Assembly (NCBI GenBank): GCA_002454425.1
Contig: DKIV01000007.1
Location: 3,426 to 67,425, forward strand
Reading direction: 5' to 3'
DNA: 64,000 nucleotides
From: Sphingobacteriaceae bacterium UBA6709
GTDB lineage: Bacteria; Bacteroidota; Bacteroidia; Sphingobacteriales; Sphingobacteriaceae
The translations under genes were made by a program, and so were the position numbers. A model generated the notes under the pieces. It worked only from the letters and a program-made list of their open reading frames with translations. It had not been told where the DNA came from and did no database searches. How positions within the stretch are numbered: position 1 is the stretch's first letter; each line of letters opens with the position of its first letter. Shown here in pieces: positions 27,280-35,742 of the stretch.

Positions 27280-27287
27280 TATTTTTG
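27280..27287 (+). promoter_or_regulatory. -7 promoter box (TATTTTTG) for the DUF4294 gene
   Basis: Exact TAnnTTTG on the plus strand. If used, the leader before the start at 27459 would be about 165 nt, unusually long for this window. Confidence 0.4.
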
Positions 27288-27458
27288 CTATCTGGAAGAG
27301 GCACTACTACAAGGCCGCAAAAAAAAGCCTGTACCCGATCCTGACATCCTCATATATACAAATCAATTTTGCAAAACCCGCTGTTGATGTTCATGAGGCT
27401 GATTTCTACAAGGTTAAATATTGTGTTCCTTTTATACGGTATTATTGTGAATAAAGAT

Positions 27459-28085
27459 ATGAAATTTTTCCCTTTTTTAACGCTTGTAATATTGTTTTCG
27501 GTGCAAATATGCAGCGCTCAGGAGCAATTTAATCCCGCGGTAAAAGGGAAAAACGATACAATTCGTGTAGCGCTAACGCGTATTGCCGACGGCAGCTTTA
27601 TTCCCTGGATTCCTTTGGATGAGGTTCCTGTTCGCAGCTCCCGCATCTTCGGCAGTCCTGACGATCGTGCCCGCTATTTAAAGTTGCGCTACAATGTACT
27701 GAAGGTACTCCCTTACGCCAAGTTTGCCCGTAGTCGCTATGCCCGCCTTAATGACGATCTGACAGCCAGCACCGACAAAAAACAACAGAAAGCCCTTGTT
27801 AAGGCTTGTGAGCGTGAGATTAAAGATATGTTTAATCGGGAAGTGAAAAACCTTACCATCAGTCAGGGCGAAATTCTGATTAAGCTGGTAGATCGTGAGA
27901 CCGGCAATAGTAGCTTTGAATTGGTAAAACAACTCAAGGGTGGCTTTACCGCGTTTTGTTACCAATCCGTCGCCAGAATCTTCGGTCATAACCTCAAGCA
28001 AAAGTATGACCCGCAGCAGGAGCGAGACATAGAAAATATCATCCAACGATACGGCTATTATGGTACCGGATACGGTTACAATTAG
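27459..28085 (+). CDS. Exported DUF4294 protein
   Basis: About 208 residues. Signal peptide from Met at 27459 (MKFFPFLTLVILFSVQICSAQ). The segment GSFIPWIPLDEVPV followed by YLKLRYNVLKVLPYAKFAR and the Arg/Lys-rich helix is the DUF4294 pattern, found almost only in Bacteroidota. Function unknown; the mature protein is basic and likely periplasmic. The frame is open to 27369, but the extension would bury the signal. Ends in a short Gly/Tyr-rich tail. Confidence 0.85.
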   Translation: MKFFPFLTLVILFSVQICSAQEQFNPAVKGKNDTIRVALTRIADGSFIPWIPLDEVPVRSSRIFGSPDDRARYLKLRYNVLKVLPYAKFARSRYARLNDDLTASTDKKQQKALVKACEREIKDMFNREVKNLTISQGEILIKLVDRETGNSSFELVKQLKGGFTAFCYQSVARIFGHNLKQKYDPQQERDIENIIQRYGYYGTGYGYN

Positions 28086-28133
28086 TTATTTCTCCAGATT
28101 CAGGGTTTATTTCGGGAAAGTTAACATAACAAT

Positions 28134-28207
28134 AAGAGCCCGACCTTTTAAGATGCCGCGTTGCAGGGTGTCAACACTACAAGCAGCATATTAAAATTCG
28201 GGCTTCA
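28134..28207. other. Long stem-loop between convergent genes
   Basis: GAGCCCGA..TTTTAA and TTAAAA..TCGGGCTTC arms separated by ~45 nt, between the DUF4294 gene and the SDR gene. Probably a transcription-end structure; no clear T-tract. Confidence 0.4.
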
Positions 28208-28213
28208 CGTGGC

Positions 28214-28987
28214 TTAAACGGTTGGGGACGCTCCGCCGTCCACAGCATAGTTGCCGCCGGTAAGATATTTCGCTTCCGGCGAGGCAAGAAATACCACAAG
28301 GGCCGCAACCTCTTCAGGTTCAGCCATCCGGCCTAAAGGCACGCCCACTTTATCCAAAACTGTTTCGAACGCATTCTGCACGGTAACGCTGGAGGCGTTC
28401 GCTATGTTCTCAATAAACTCCAACATTAAGGGTGTTTTTACCACCCCGGGTGAAACCACGTTTACACGTATACCATGAGATCCTACTTCACTCGCCAGCG
28501 CCTTACTATATGCGTTCAGCGCTGCCTTGGCAGAGGAATATGACATCGTCATTTCCCAAATAGGCTGCTTGGCGGCGCCTGTAGACAGGTTTATAATTAC
28601 GCCTTTCTGCTGTTCAATCATGGTAGGCAATAATGCTTTATTGATCCTGACCACCGACAAGAAGTTCAATTCCCAGTCCCTGTACCAATGCTCATCCGAA
28701 AGCGCGCTAAAACCGCCTCCCGGACTAAGATTCGCACCCGCGTTATTTACGATGATGTCTATCCTGCCGTACCGCTCGAGAATTTCTTTAGCAACTCTTT
28801 CCGCGCCTTCGGCACCGGAAAGGTCGGATGCGATGAAATGATGTTCTTTACTAAGGTCTTCGGGAGCCATTCGCGCGGCGACCACCACCTGGGCGCCCTG
28901 ATCGCTAAATTTATCTGCAATGGCCTTACCAATGCCTTTTGTGCCTCCTGTTACCAAGATCACTTGCCCTTTAAACACATTATCCAT
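28214..28987 (-). CDS. Short-chain dehydrogenase/reductase
   Basis: About 257 residues, classical SDR: cofactor motif TGGTKGIG at 13-20, structural NNAG, catalytic Ser in NLSTG, and YSSAKAAL with Tyr/Lys. The residues after the second strand (AARMAPEDL) suggest possible NADP preference. Substrate unknown. Start at ATG 28987 rather than the open frame at 29014. Divergent from an HxlR regulator, which likely controls it, as often seen for HxlR-oxidoreductase pairs responding to electrophiles. Confidence 0.9.
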   Translation of the reverse strand: MDNVFKGQVILVTGGTKGIGKAIADKFSDQGAQVVVAARMAPEDLSKEHHFIASDLSGAEGAERVAKEILERYGRIDIIVNNAGANLSPGGGFSALSDEHWYRDWELNFLSVVRINKALLPTMIEQQKGVIINLSTGAAKQPIWEMTMSYSSAKAALNAYSKALASEVGSHGIRVNVVSPGVVKTPLMLEFIENIANASSVTVQNAFETVLDKVGVPLGRMAEPEEVAALVVFLASPEAKYLTGGNYAVDGGASPTV

Positions 28988-29008
28988 AAGTCTTTTATTT
29001 AAAATTCG

Positions 29009-29078
29009 TTGCAAAATAAAAGACTATACTTTACTTTTGAAAGTAGGAACATTAATGTATAGTAATAACATATAGTAA
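29009..29078 (+). promoter_or_regulatory. HxlR promoter flanked by repeated operator half-sites
   Basis: TTG at 29009-29011, 20-bp spacer, then TACTTTTG at 29032-29039. ACTATAC (29023-29029) and GTATAGT (29057-29063) form an inverted repeat around the -7 box, and TATAGTAA recurs at 29071-29078. These are good candidates for the HxlR operator in the divergent SDR/HxlR region. Confidence 0.6.
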
Positions 29079-29102
29079 AGCAATAAACAGCATCAGCCAT
29101 TT

Positions 29103-29429
29103 ATGAGCGAAAAAAAAATAAAAAAAGATGAAGAGCGCTGTGCGCTTCAGGAGATCCTGAGCGTCATCGGTGGAAAGTGGGCAATGTCAATTATTTATGC
29201 CTTGTTTCCGGGAAAGCGGCGGTTTAGCGAACTGGAGCGCCTGATACCGGGTATTAATACCCGAATGCTTGTTAAAGAGTTAAAAAACATGGAGTCTAAC
29301 GGCATTGTCGTCCGAAAGGTATATGCCACCGTTCCGCCTACGGTTGAATATACATTGACAGAAAAGGGCAAAAAGCTGGAACCTATCATCAATGAATTAT
29401 ATAGATGGGGCACGGAGTACGTTGCCTGA
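29103..29429 (+). CDS. HxlR-family transcriptional regulator
   Basis: 108-residue winged-helix (MarR-like) dimer. Pattern: C13 in ERCALQEIL, GGKWAMSIIYAL, RRFSELERLIPGINTRMLVKELK recognition helix, and PTVEYTLTEKGKKL wing. The N-terminal Cys matches the redox-reactive Cys of HypR-like members, suggesting electrophile or disulfide sensing (inference). Divergent from the SDR gene, its likely target. Confidence 0.9.
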   Translation: MSEKKIKKDEERCALQEILSVIGGKWAMSIIYALFPGKRRFSELERLIPGINTRMLVKELKNMESNGIVVRKVYATVPPTVEYTLTEKGKKLEPIINELYRWGTEYVA

Positions 29430-29537
29430 AGCCAAAAATTGGAAAGCGCTCATTAGATAAGGAGCTTTAAACTAAGATATTGACACTAGAAAAAAGTTCC
29501 ACCACAACGCGAAAGCGCTAAAAAAACACCTCGAAGG

Positions 29538-29569
29538 CAGAGATTCCGGACTTGATGCTCCGATCTCTG
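29538..29569 (+). other. Stem-loop just upstream of the small membrane-protein gene
   Basis: CAGAGAT-tc-CGGA, 8-nt loop, TCCG-ATCTCTG, ending 22 bp before the ATG. Could be a terminator remnant of hxlR or a 5' leader structure; no T-tract follows. Confidence 0.4.
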
Positions 29570-29591
29570 ATCGATTTATAAAACATCGCAT

Positions 29592-29960
29592 ATGCTTAAA
29601 AAACTCTGTTATCTGAATTTCGGACTGGTATTTTTCACCATCATATATCTTGCCGTGCTCATGTTTGGACAAGACGGTCCGGGACAAAACTTCGCGCAGG
29701 AACTGCGGTCGCTAGGCTTTTATCTCATTTTCTGCCTGCCGCCGGCCATGCTCGCTGCCACAGGATACGATACACAACCGCGATGGATCCTGTATTTCTA
29801 CGTCTTTTATCTCGCTGTCCTGACCTTGGCGCTGTTAAGCATCTTTTTCATGACGGGCAGCAGTTTGGCATCTCTGCTATTTACCCTCGTAGCACCTCTA
29901 AGTTTTCTTGTCAGCATTATGGTGCTGGCGATACATCTTTTAGGCAGCGCGAAAAAATAA
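29592..29960 (+). CDS. Small four-helix membrane protein, unknown
   Basis: 122 residues, nearly all hydrophobic, with four predicted membrane spans (about 8-24, 42-58, 66-86, 92-116). No motif recognised and no signal for export beyond the first span. Normal codon use. Stands alone between hxlR and bshB1. Confidence 0.72.
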   Translation: MLKKLCYLNFGLVFFTIIYLAVLMFGQDGPGQNFAQELRSLGFYLIFCLPPAMLAATGYDTQPRWILYFYVFYLAVLTLALLSIFFMTGSSLASLLFTLVAPLSFLVSIMVLAIHLLGSAKK

Positions 29961-30047
29961 TCTCACCGTCAGAACTGTTTGCACAAAACAGGCGAAGCTG
30001 ATATTTTTGGTAACTTTGACGCCGAATTACTTTGTTCTTTACAATAA

Positions 30048-30767
30048 ATGAAATTAGATATTCTTGTAATAGCCGTGCATCCCGATGACGCGGAACTGGG
30101 CTGCGCCGGCACGCTGCTTAAGTATAAAGCTGCCGGTAAGAAAATAGGAATCATAGACCTCACAAGAGGAGAACTCGGCACGCGAGGTACCGCCGAAACA
30201 CGTGACGTCGAAGCCGCTGATGCCGCTGCTATCCTTAAACTTGACGTTCGTGAGAATCTTGGTATGCGCGATGGCTTTTTCCGCAATGATGAGGAACATC
30301 AGATGCAGATCATTCGTAAAATCCGTCAGTATCAGCCGGAAATTGTTATCACCAACGCGCTGGAAGATCGGCATCCCGACCATCCCCGCGCGGCACAACT
30401 GGTAAACGACGCCGCCTTCCTGTCGGGACTGGTTAAGATTGGCACAACTCACGACGGAGAGGCGCAGGAAGCATGGCGCCCCCGCTTACTTCTGCACTTT
30501 ATACAAAGCAACTACATTGAACCTGATATTCTTGTCGACGTTACTGCGCAATGGGATACTAAGATCAAGGCGATACAAGCTTATAAAACACAGTTTTTTA
30601 ACCCTGAATACCATGAGGAAAACCAAACGTTTATCTCGGGAGAAGGCTTCATGAAATTCATCGAATCAAAAGCCCGCGAACTCGGGAAACACATTGACGC
30701 GACTTATGCCGAAGGCTTCAATAGCACGAAGGTATTGGGCATCGACAATATTTTCGATCTGCGTTAA
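30048..30767 (+). CDS. bshB1: Bacillithiol biosynthesis deacetylase
   Basis: Zinc LmbE-like deacetylase, 239 residues, removing acetyl from GlcNAc-malate on the way to the low-molecular-weight thiol bacillithiol. Zinc motif AVHPDDAELG near 9-18 and third ligand in HPDHPRAAQLV. The LTRGELGTRGTAETR segment is typical of BshB1 rather than mycothiol or chitin deacetylases. bshA and bshC are not in the window. TAACTTTG at 30011-30018 is a plausible -7 box, leaving a ~26-nt leader. Confidence 0.9.
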   Translation: MKLDILVIAVHPDDAELGCAGTLLKYKAAGKKIGIIDLTRGELGTRGTAETRDVEAADAAAILKLDVRENLGMRDGFFRNDEEHQMQIIRKIRQYQPEIVITNALEDRHPDHPRAAQLVNDAAFLSGLVKIGTTHDGEAQEAWRPRLLLHFIQSNYIEPDILVDVTAQWDTKIKAIQAYKTQFFNPEYHEENQTFISGEGFMKFIESKARELGKHIDATYAEGFNSTKVLGIDNIFDLR

Positions 30768-30796
30768 AGCAATGTATAATACACAGTTATTGGTAT

Positions 30797-30838
30797 CCGA
30801 ATAAAGTTTTTGTATAGAAAATATTTATTCGGATATCC
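30797..30838 (+). terminator. Hairpin after bshB1
   Basis: ATCCGAATAAA and TTTATTCGGAT arms, 11 bp, loop ~18 nt. The T-tract is weak, so termination is likely but not certain. Confidence 0.55.
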
Positions 30839-31663
30839 CCATGTTTCTTATTCGGAAATTCTTCCCCGGCTCATATGGCCACCCTTATTTTTTTCGTGAT
30901 TTGAGACTCGTAGTCCGACCTTGTCTGGATAGAAAATTAACCATCAGCCATCGTCGCGGTATTTTCCAGTGGCTTTTCGTTCATGTTAGTGCGGCTCGCA
31001 TCCTGTCTCATTTTCCATTCTTAAGCATTCTGATGAGTACGCTTCCTCTGTAAGTATAACCCCTAAATTCAAGGTATAATAACATATCTGCTTCGTGTTA
31101 GCTACCTACCAGCTTCGGGACAGCTTCTGCATAAATCAGCATTTGATCAAGACAGGGTTCGCCCTGAGTCCACCTGTTTCCGGTTAGGGTGGACTCAGGG
31201 TAAACCTTTTGTTAGCTAAGGGTTGTCGGATGCAGAAGCTCTCCCGAAGCTGGCAGGTAACTGGTAGCTAGCTCGTAGCTTGAAAAGCGACTGCCGAAGG
31301 GCGCGAAGGCAGGAGCAGAGGGGGCCTATTTGATGAGAAATTGGCTGGAAATTAGGGGAGTATGAGATGCATTTGAATTTTTTTTGATTTTTTTCTCTGT
31401 CTTTAAATGTCACACATTGTCGCATGTTTTCCGAGGGTGTCAAGGGCTGGTATTTGTTGTCAGCTCGATTTTTTTTCTTCTGGATTTAGGTTTGTCTTGC
31501 TGATTTGCAAACAAGCATAAAGATGTTTTAATTTGAGTATATCATTACTAAAAATCAGGTGGTTACTGATGTGATTGGGACTGAAATAAGGAGGCTTTGT
31601 AATCACGGGATCGGCTGAATTTTAGTAGTATTTAAAAGATATGTTTTAGTAAAACTGACAGAC
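30839..31663. other. Long noncoding region with nested inverted repeats
   Basis: About 825 bp without a credible gene. It contains a nested inverted-repeat element (31098-31271, listed separately), a further small hairpin CTGCC..GGCAG at 31291-31312, and an AT-rich stretch (31370-31660) just before the GC-rich orphan gene. A 70-codon frame at 30841-31053 shows no protein-like features. Confidence 0.5.
31098..31271. repeat. Nested inverted-repeat element (possible MITE or cruciform)
   Basis: Outer arms about 30 bp with two mismatches (TACCAGCTTCGGGA on the left, TCCCGAAGCTGGCA on the right). Inside is a 13-bp perfect stem CCCTGAGTCCACC (31162-31174) / GGTGGACTCAGGG (31188-31200). A competing hairpin CAGGG-TTCG-CCCTG (31153-31166) shares the left arm of the inner stem. 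No transposase; it could be a nonautonomous mobile element or a structured RNA. Confidence 0.65.
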
Positions 31664-32617
31664 ATGGCAATACGAGACGAAAAGGGAATGATCCGCGGGC
31701 TGGTAGGCAGTGTGATCTTCCGTAAATGGAGAGAGATCAATGTAATTCAGGGGCGCCCTCATCCCGGCAAGCAGACCTTGGCAACGAAGGTAGCGGCTCA
31801 GGAGTTCGGTATCGCCAGCTCCACGGCGCGCATGCTGCGTCATGGCTTCCGGCAGGCATATTATCAGTGTGACCCCGGCATGCCCAACCGCCTTACCTGC
31901 CGGGTGCTGAAAGCTATTCAGGCTGCCCGGGAGCTGCCGCGCCTGCAGCGCGACCTGTATCGAGGGGCGGATCTGAAGGTGATGGAAGACTTTGAATTCA
32001 ATATCCGCTCGCCCCTGCAGGTAGCCTTACCCGTAAAACCGGAAGTGCGCAGGTTAGAAGCCGGAGGACTTGAGATCTATATTCCCGGCTTTCAGGCTAT
32101 CCATGATCCGGGATGGAAGCATAGTCACAAGCTGCGCTACTGCGTGTACAGCTTTAACTTTAAGCAATATTATGCGGAATTGCTGGAGTTTAAGGATTTG
32201 GAGAACACGGGAGCCCTCGGTGGCTGGCAGCCGCAACATCTGCAAAGTGAGGTGCCTTTGCCGGCAGGTACGATCATCTTTGTGACGCTAAGCATCATCC
32301 GGTGCATGGGCGGGGGAAACATTGAGTGGAGCACGGAGGCCAGTGCACCCGACTGGAGTCCCTGCGGCATCCTGGCGGCCTTCAGAACCGAGGAAGATCC
32401 AGAGGAAGTACCGATGAGCACGCCCGAGCGTGGTGATTACCGTCGTGCGGAAGGCATCATCAAGGGTTATTGGATCAACGATCACCTGAAATATGTGCTG
32501 GAAAACAGTAAGAGCAGGATGTTTGCCGCTTACTGGGCGAACTTAGCGCCCCCACAGGAGAAGAAGGAAACTCCCGGCTGGCCTACACCTGAGCTCGGGC
32601 GAACGAAGCTTAAATAA
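31664..32617 (+). CDS. GC-rich orphan protein, unknown function
   Basis: 317 residues with no signal peptide or membrane span. The first ~60 residues have a basic, Gly/Val-spaced pattern (GLVGSVIFRKWREINVIQG, then QTLATKVAAQEFGIAS) that recalls the DUF6266-type proteins of Bacteroidota, but I cannot assign it. A beta-rich middle (VRRLEAGGLEIYIPGF) and a Pro/Glu/Lys tail follow. Sampled lines are about 50-70% G+C against mid-40s around it, and codons favour GC-ending forms, suggesting transfer or a distinct expression class. Isolated after a long structured noncoding stretch. Confidence 0.75.
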   Translation: MAIRDEKGMIRGLVGSVIFRKWREINVIQGRPHPGKQTLATKVAAQEFGIASSTARMLRHGFRQAYYQCDPGMPNRLTCRVLKAIQAARELPRLQRDLYRGADLKVMEDFEFNIRSPLQVALPVKPEVRRLEAGGLEIYIPGFQAIHDPGWKHSHKLRYCVYSFNFKQYYAELLEFKDLENTGALGGWQPQHLQSEVPLPAGTIIFVTLSIIRCMGGGNIEWSTEASAPDWSPCGILAAFRTEEDPEEVPMSTPERGDYRRAEGIIKGYWINDHLKYVLENSKSRMFAAYWANLAPPQEKKETPGWPTPELGRTKLK

Positions 32618-32645
32618 ATAATACGGCAAAAGCTATTCTCAGATT

Positions 32646-32663
32646 TTCAAATGAGCATTTGAA
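32646..32663. repeat. Short inverted repeat after the orphan gene
   Basis: TTCAAATG-AG-CATTTGAA, perfect 8-bp arms, between two convergent genes. Possible bidirectional transcription end. Confidence 0.4.
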
Positions 32664-33602
32664 TTAGTCCGCCTTAATATGCGAATCGGCCTGCGCCTGT
32701 TTGTCAGAAAGGTATTGATTTAGCTGTTCTTTGATACCAAGAATGCCAAAGGTGCCGCCCGTATGCACTGCCAGAATTCTAGCTCCTTCAGGAAAATATC
32801 CATTTTTGATCTTATCATAGAGCGCGTACAGCATTTTGCCTGTATATACCTGGTCAATGAGAATGCCGGTAGTAGACACAAACTCACTGATAAAGGCTAG
32901 TAGTTCCTCGTTATAGCGGGCGTAGCCACCGAAATGATATTCAGTATGCATGTCAAAACCGCTAAGTCCTCCGGAAAAGTCTATCACTTCCTGTTTAAGA
33001 AATTCGCCGCCCTTCAGCACAGGAACGACATGCAGGCGCGCATTTGGCTGATGCTCATGAATACCCTGAAGTAATCCCGCTGCTGTTGTTCCGGTGCCCG
33101 CGGCAGTAAAGACAGCGTCATATTCGTTGGTAAGTTCAGCAATAATTTCCGCGCAACCCTGCGCTCCAAGAATTCCGGAGCCACCCTCATTCACAAAATA
33201 AGCATCGTTGTCGTCCGCGAAATATTTCTCAAATAAATCCCTTTTATCGCGATAAGCCTGCCGATCTGTAAAACGAAGGTTCATGCCATAGAGACGATAC
33301 ATGAAAAGACTGTCGCTGACAATATCTTCACCTCTGACAAATGCTGTAGCACGCAGGCCGTAATATGCTGCCGCGCAGGCCGTAGCAAGCAGGTGATTAG
33401 ACCAAATACCTCCGAAAGTGACCAGGTGATTTTTATGTTGCTCAGCGGCAGCAAGAACATTGTATTTCAACTTACGCCATTTATTTCCTGAAATAAAGGG
33501 ATGGATCATGTCATCGCGCTTTATAAAAACCCTGACGTTCATCTTCTTAAATAGATTTGTCTGAATTTCCTCTTCAGGACTATAAATGGGAAAGGCTTTC
33601 AT
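32664..33602 (-). CDS. PLP-dependent ACC deaminase / D-cysteine desulfhydrase-family enzyme
   Basis: About 312 residues, fold type II PLP enzyme. RDDMIHPFISGNKWRKLKY contains the PLP Lys in SGNKWRKL; VTFGGIWSNHLLATA carries the cofactor-contacting Ser-Asn; AAGTGTTAAGLLQG is the phosphate loop. Members act as 1-aminocyclopropane-1-carboxylate deaminase, D-cysteine desulfhydrase or related D-amino-acid lyase; sequence inspection cannot separate these. The frame opens at 33635; I use Met 33602, which begins the conserved region. Confidence 0.85.
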   Translation of the reverse strand: MKAFPIYSPEEEIQTNLFKKMNVRVFIKRDDMIHPFISGNKWRKLKYNVLAAAEQHKNHLVTFGGIWSNHLLATACAAAYYGLRATAFVRGEDIVSDSLFMYRLYGMNLRFTDRQAYRDKRDLFEKYFADDNDAYFVNEGGSGILGAQGCAEIIAELTNEYDAVFTAAGTGTTAAGLLQGIHEHQPNARLHVVPVLKGGEFLKQEVIDFSGGLSGFDMHTEYHFGGYARYNEELLAFISEFVSTTGILIDQVYTGKMLYALYDKIKNGYFPEGARILAVHTGGTFGILGIKEQLNQYLSDKQAQADSHIKAD

Positions 33603-33821
33603 AACTCTCGACTGTGAATAAGTAAAATAACGCAAACGGCATATTCATTAGCCTACCGTCCGGACATGCCAAAGGTAAGGACAAACAACGTTATTGGGGT
33701 ATAGACTGCAAAAAAGAGCGTGGATGAATAAGCGATGACCATAGCGGCCTGCAAGCTACAAGGTCTGCAAAGTGGCGTTGATGAAATGCCCGACAGACAA
33801 GGGTACTTCATCAAAAAGTCT

Positions 33822-33829
33822 TACTTTTG
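33822..33829 (+). promoter_or_regulatory. -7 promoter box of rluD (TACTTTTG), leaderless context
   Basis: Ends 4 nt before ATG 33834 and lies inside the longer open frame, which rules out the upstream start at 33735 for this promoter. Confidence 0.65.
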
Positions 33830-33833
33830 CGCC

Positions 33834-34874
33834 ATGTTGGAAGATGAGGAACTTAGAGATTCTGAAGAGCAGGACTTATACGAGCATTTAAAAATCACCG
33901 TAGACAAGGGGCAGACACCTGTACGTGTCGACAAATTTCTTATGCAGCGCATTGAGAATGCTTCGCGAAACAGGATTCAGGGATCTATTGAAGCCGGCAG
34001 CGTACTGGTAAATGGCAAGGCTGTAAAGTCAAGCTACAAGGTAAAGCCACAGGATCAGATATCGGTCGTGTTGCCCCATCCTCCGCGGGATACCGAAGTG
34101 TACCCCGAAGATATTGACATCAACATTGTGTACGAGGACGACCATGTGTTACTGGTAAATAAGGACGCGGGTATGGTGGTACATCCTGGATATAATAACT
34201 ACTCAGGCACCTTGGTAAACGCGTTGGTGTTTCATTTCCAGCAACTCCCACAGCTTCCGGGCAACGAGGGGCGGCCCGGTTTGGTGCATCGTATTGATAA
34301 AGACACTTCGGGACTACTGTTGATCAGCAAGCACGAATACGCGATGACCTGGTTGGCGAAGCAATTTTTTGATCACAGCATTTCGCGCAAGTATATCGCA
34401 CTTGTCTGGGGCGATTTGGCGGAAGATGGTACTGTTACGGGTTACATAGGGCGAAGTTTAAAAGACAGGCGGGTAATGGACGTCTATGATTCAGAGGAAA
34501 AAGGAAAATGGTCTGTAACACATTACAGGGTGCTGGAGCGCTTTGGATATGTTACGCTAATTGAGTGCCAGTTGGAAACAGGACGTACCCATCAAATTCG
34601 TGCGCACATGAAGCACATCGGCCATCCTCTGTTTAGCGACGCCTTGTATGGGGGAGACAAAATATTGGCGGGTACTGTATTCAGCAAGTACAAGCAGTTC
34701 ATTAATAACTGCTTTGAAATTATGCCACGTCAGGCACTGCACGCTCAGTCCCTCGGGTTTAACCATCCTTCAACGAAGAAATTTATGAATTTTGAGTCTG
34801 CCTTGCCGGCTGACTTTAAGGCCGTTATTGAGAAATGGTCGGCGTATGTGGCATCCGGCAAATCAAATCAATGA
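33834..34874 (+). CDS. rluD: 23S rRNA pseudouridine synthase, RluD type
   Basis: About 346 residues: acidic N-terminus, S4 RNA-binding domain (~25-75; VRVDKFLMQRI, VLVNGKAVKSSYKVKPQD), then the catalytic domain with HRIDKDTSGLLL (catalytic Asp) and LETGRTHQIRAHM. RluD homologues modify helix 69 of 23S rRNA; the exact uridines are inferred. The frame is open 33 codons upstream, but the promoter lies there. Followed 25 bp later by the class IV aminotransferase gene. Confidence 0.92.
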   Translation: MLEDEELRDSEEQDLYEHLKITVDKGQTPVRVDKFLMQRIENASRNRIQGSIEAGSVLVNGKAVKSSYKVKPQDQISVVLPHPPRDTEVYPEDIDINIVYEDDHVLLVNKDAGMVVHPGYNNYSGTLVNALVFHFQQLPQLPGNEGRPGLVHRIDKDTSGLLLISKHEYAMTWLAKQFFDHSISRKYIALVWGDLAEDGTVTGYIGRSLKDRRVMDVYDSEEKGKWSVTHYRVLERFGYVTLIECQLETGRTHQIRAHMKHIGHPLFSDALYGGDKILAGTVFSKYKQFINNCFEIMPRQALHAQSLGFNHPSTKKFMNFESALPADFKAVIEKWSAYVASGKSNQ

Positions 34875-34899
34875 TTTCTGAGTTAAACGTTAGAGATTT

Positions 34900-35742
34900 A
34901 TGAACTTTATTAATTACAACAACGAAATATTTCCCGCCGGACAGGCGGTACTTAGCGTAGATAACAGAGCTTTCAAATATGGTGATGGCCTTTTTGAGTC
35001 AATGAGGATGTCAGAAGGGAAGCTTCTTTTCGCGGAACTTCATTCTGAACGCCTGCAGGCCGGCATGGAAGCCATAGAATTGGAAGGGCGTTGGGCATAT
35101 ACACCTGATTTTCTAAAGGAAAAAGCCGAGGAGCTGGCGCGGAAGAATGAAATTCAGAACGGGCGCTTGCGTTTAAGTGTTTTCCGTAACGGAGAAGGAC
35201 TCTATAGTCCCACAGGCAATGAGAATGCTTATAGTCTGGAGATGACAGCGCTGAGCAGTAACATTTATACAGGAAACTCAAAGGGCCTGCTAATGGATGT
35301 ATATCAGGGAATGACAAAGCCGATAAACTTCCTATCGAAGTATAAGACCTCAAATTCGATGTTATACGTTATGGCTGGAATACATCGGAAGAAACGCTCG
35401 TTAGATGACGTATTCATTATGAATGAAAACGGTTTTCTCTGCGAGACCATGAGTTCTAACATTTTTATCCAGTTCGAGAACAACCTGTACACTCCGGCGC
35501 TTACCGAGGGCTGTATCGGAGGTGTCATGAGAACTGTGATTATGGAATTGGCGCAACAGACGGGCATGAGCGTCATTGAAGCTCAAATAAACCCCGACAT
35601 TCTTAATGTTGCAGATGAAGTATTTATTACAAATGCTATTAGCGGCATCCAATGGGTAATGGGTTTTAACAGCAAACGCTATTTTTACAAGACCTCCCGT
35701 AAATTATTGGATGCTCTTAACGCAAGCATAGCGTTCTCTTAG
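34900..35742 (+). CDS. Class IV aminotransferase, possible 4-amino-4-deoxychorismate lyase
   Basis: 280 residues, fold type IV PLP enzyme. KYGDGLFESMRM opens the conserved core; the PLP Lys is in LSKYKTSNSMLYV; ETMSSNIFIQ and LTEGCIGGVMR bind the cofactor phosphate. The family includes branched-chain aminotransferases, D-amino-acid aminotransferase and PabC. A PabC role would complement pabB at 22-23 kb but is not proven. Downstream of rluD in the same transcript. Confidence 0.82.
   Translation: MNFINYNNEIFPAGQAVLSVDNRAFKYGDGLFESMRMSEGKLLFAELHSERLQAGMEAIELEGRWAYTPDFLKEKAEELARKNEIQNGRLRLSVFRNGEGLYSPTGNENAYSLEMTALSSNIYTGNSKGLLMDVYQGMTKPINFLSKYKTSNSMLYVMAGIHRKKRSLDDVFIMNENGFLCETMSSNIFIQFENNLYTPALTEGCIGGVMRTVIMELAQQTGMSVIEAQINPDILNVADEVFITNAISGIQWVMGFNSKRYFYKTSRKLLDALNASIAFS

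Noticed and set aside
30841..31053. 70-codon ORF after bshB1
   Set aside because: No domain, odd residue mix, no promoter or ribosome site; it begins inside the bshB1 hairpin region.
31369..32665. 11-bp direct repeat GCATTTGAATT at 31369 and 32655 flanking the orphan gene
   Set aside because: AT-rich and within what chance allows over a few kilobases; not sufficient evidence for target-site duplication.
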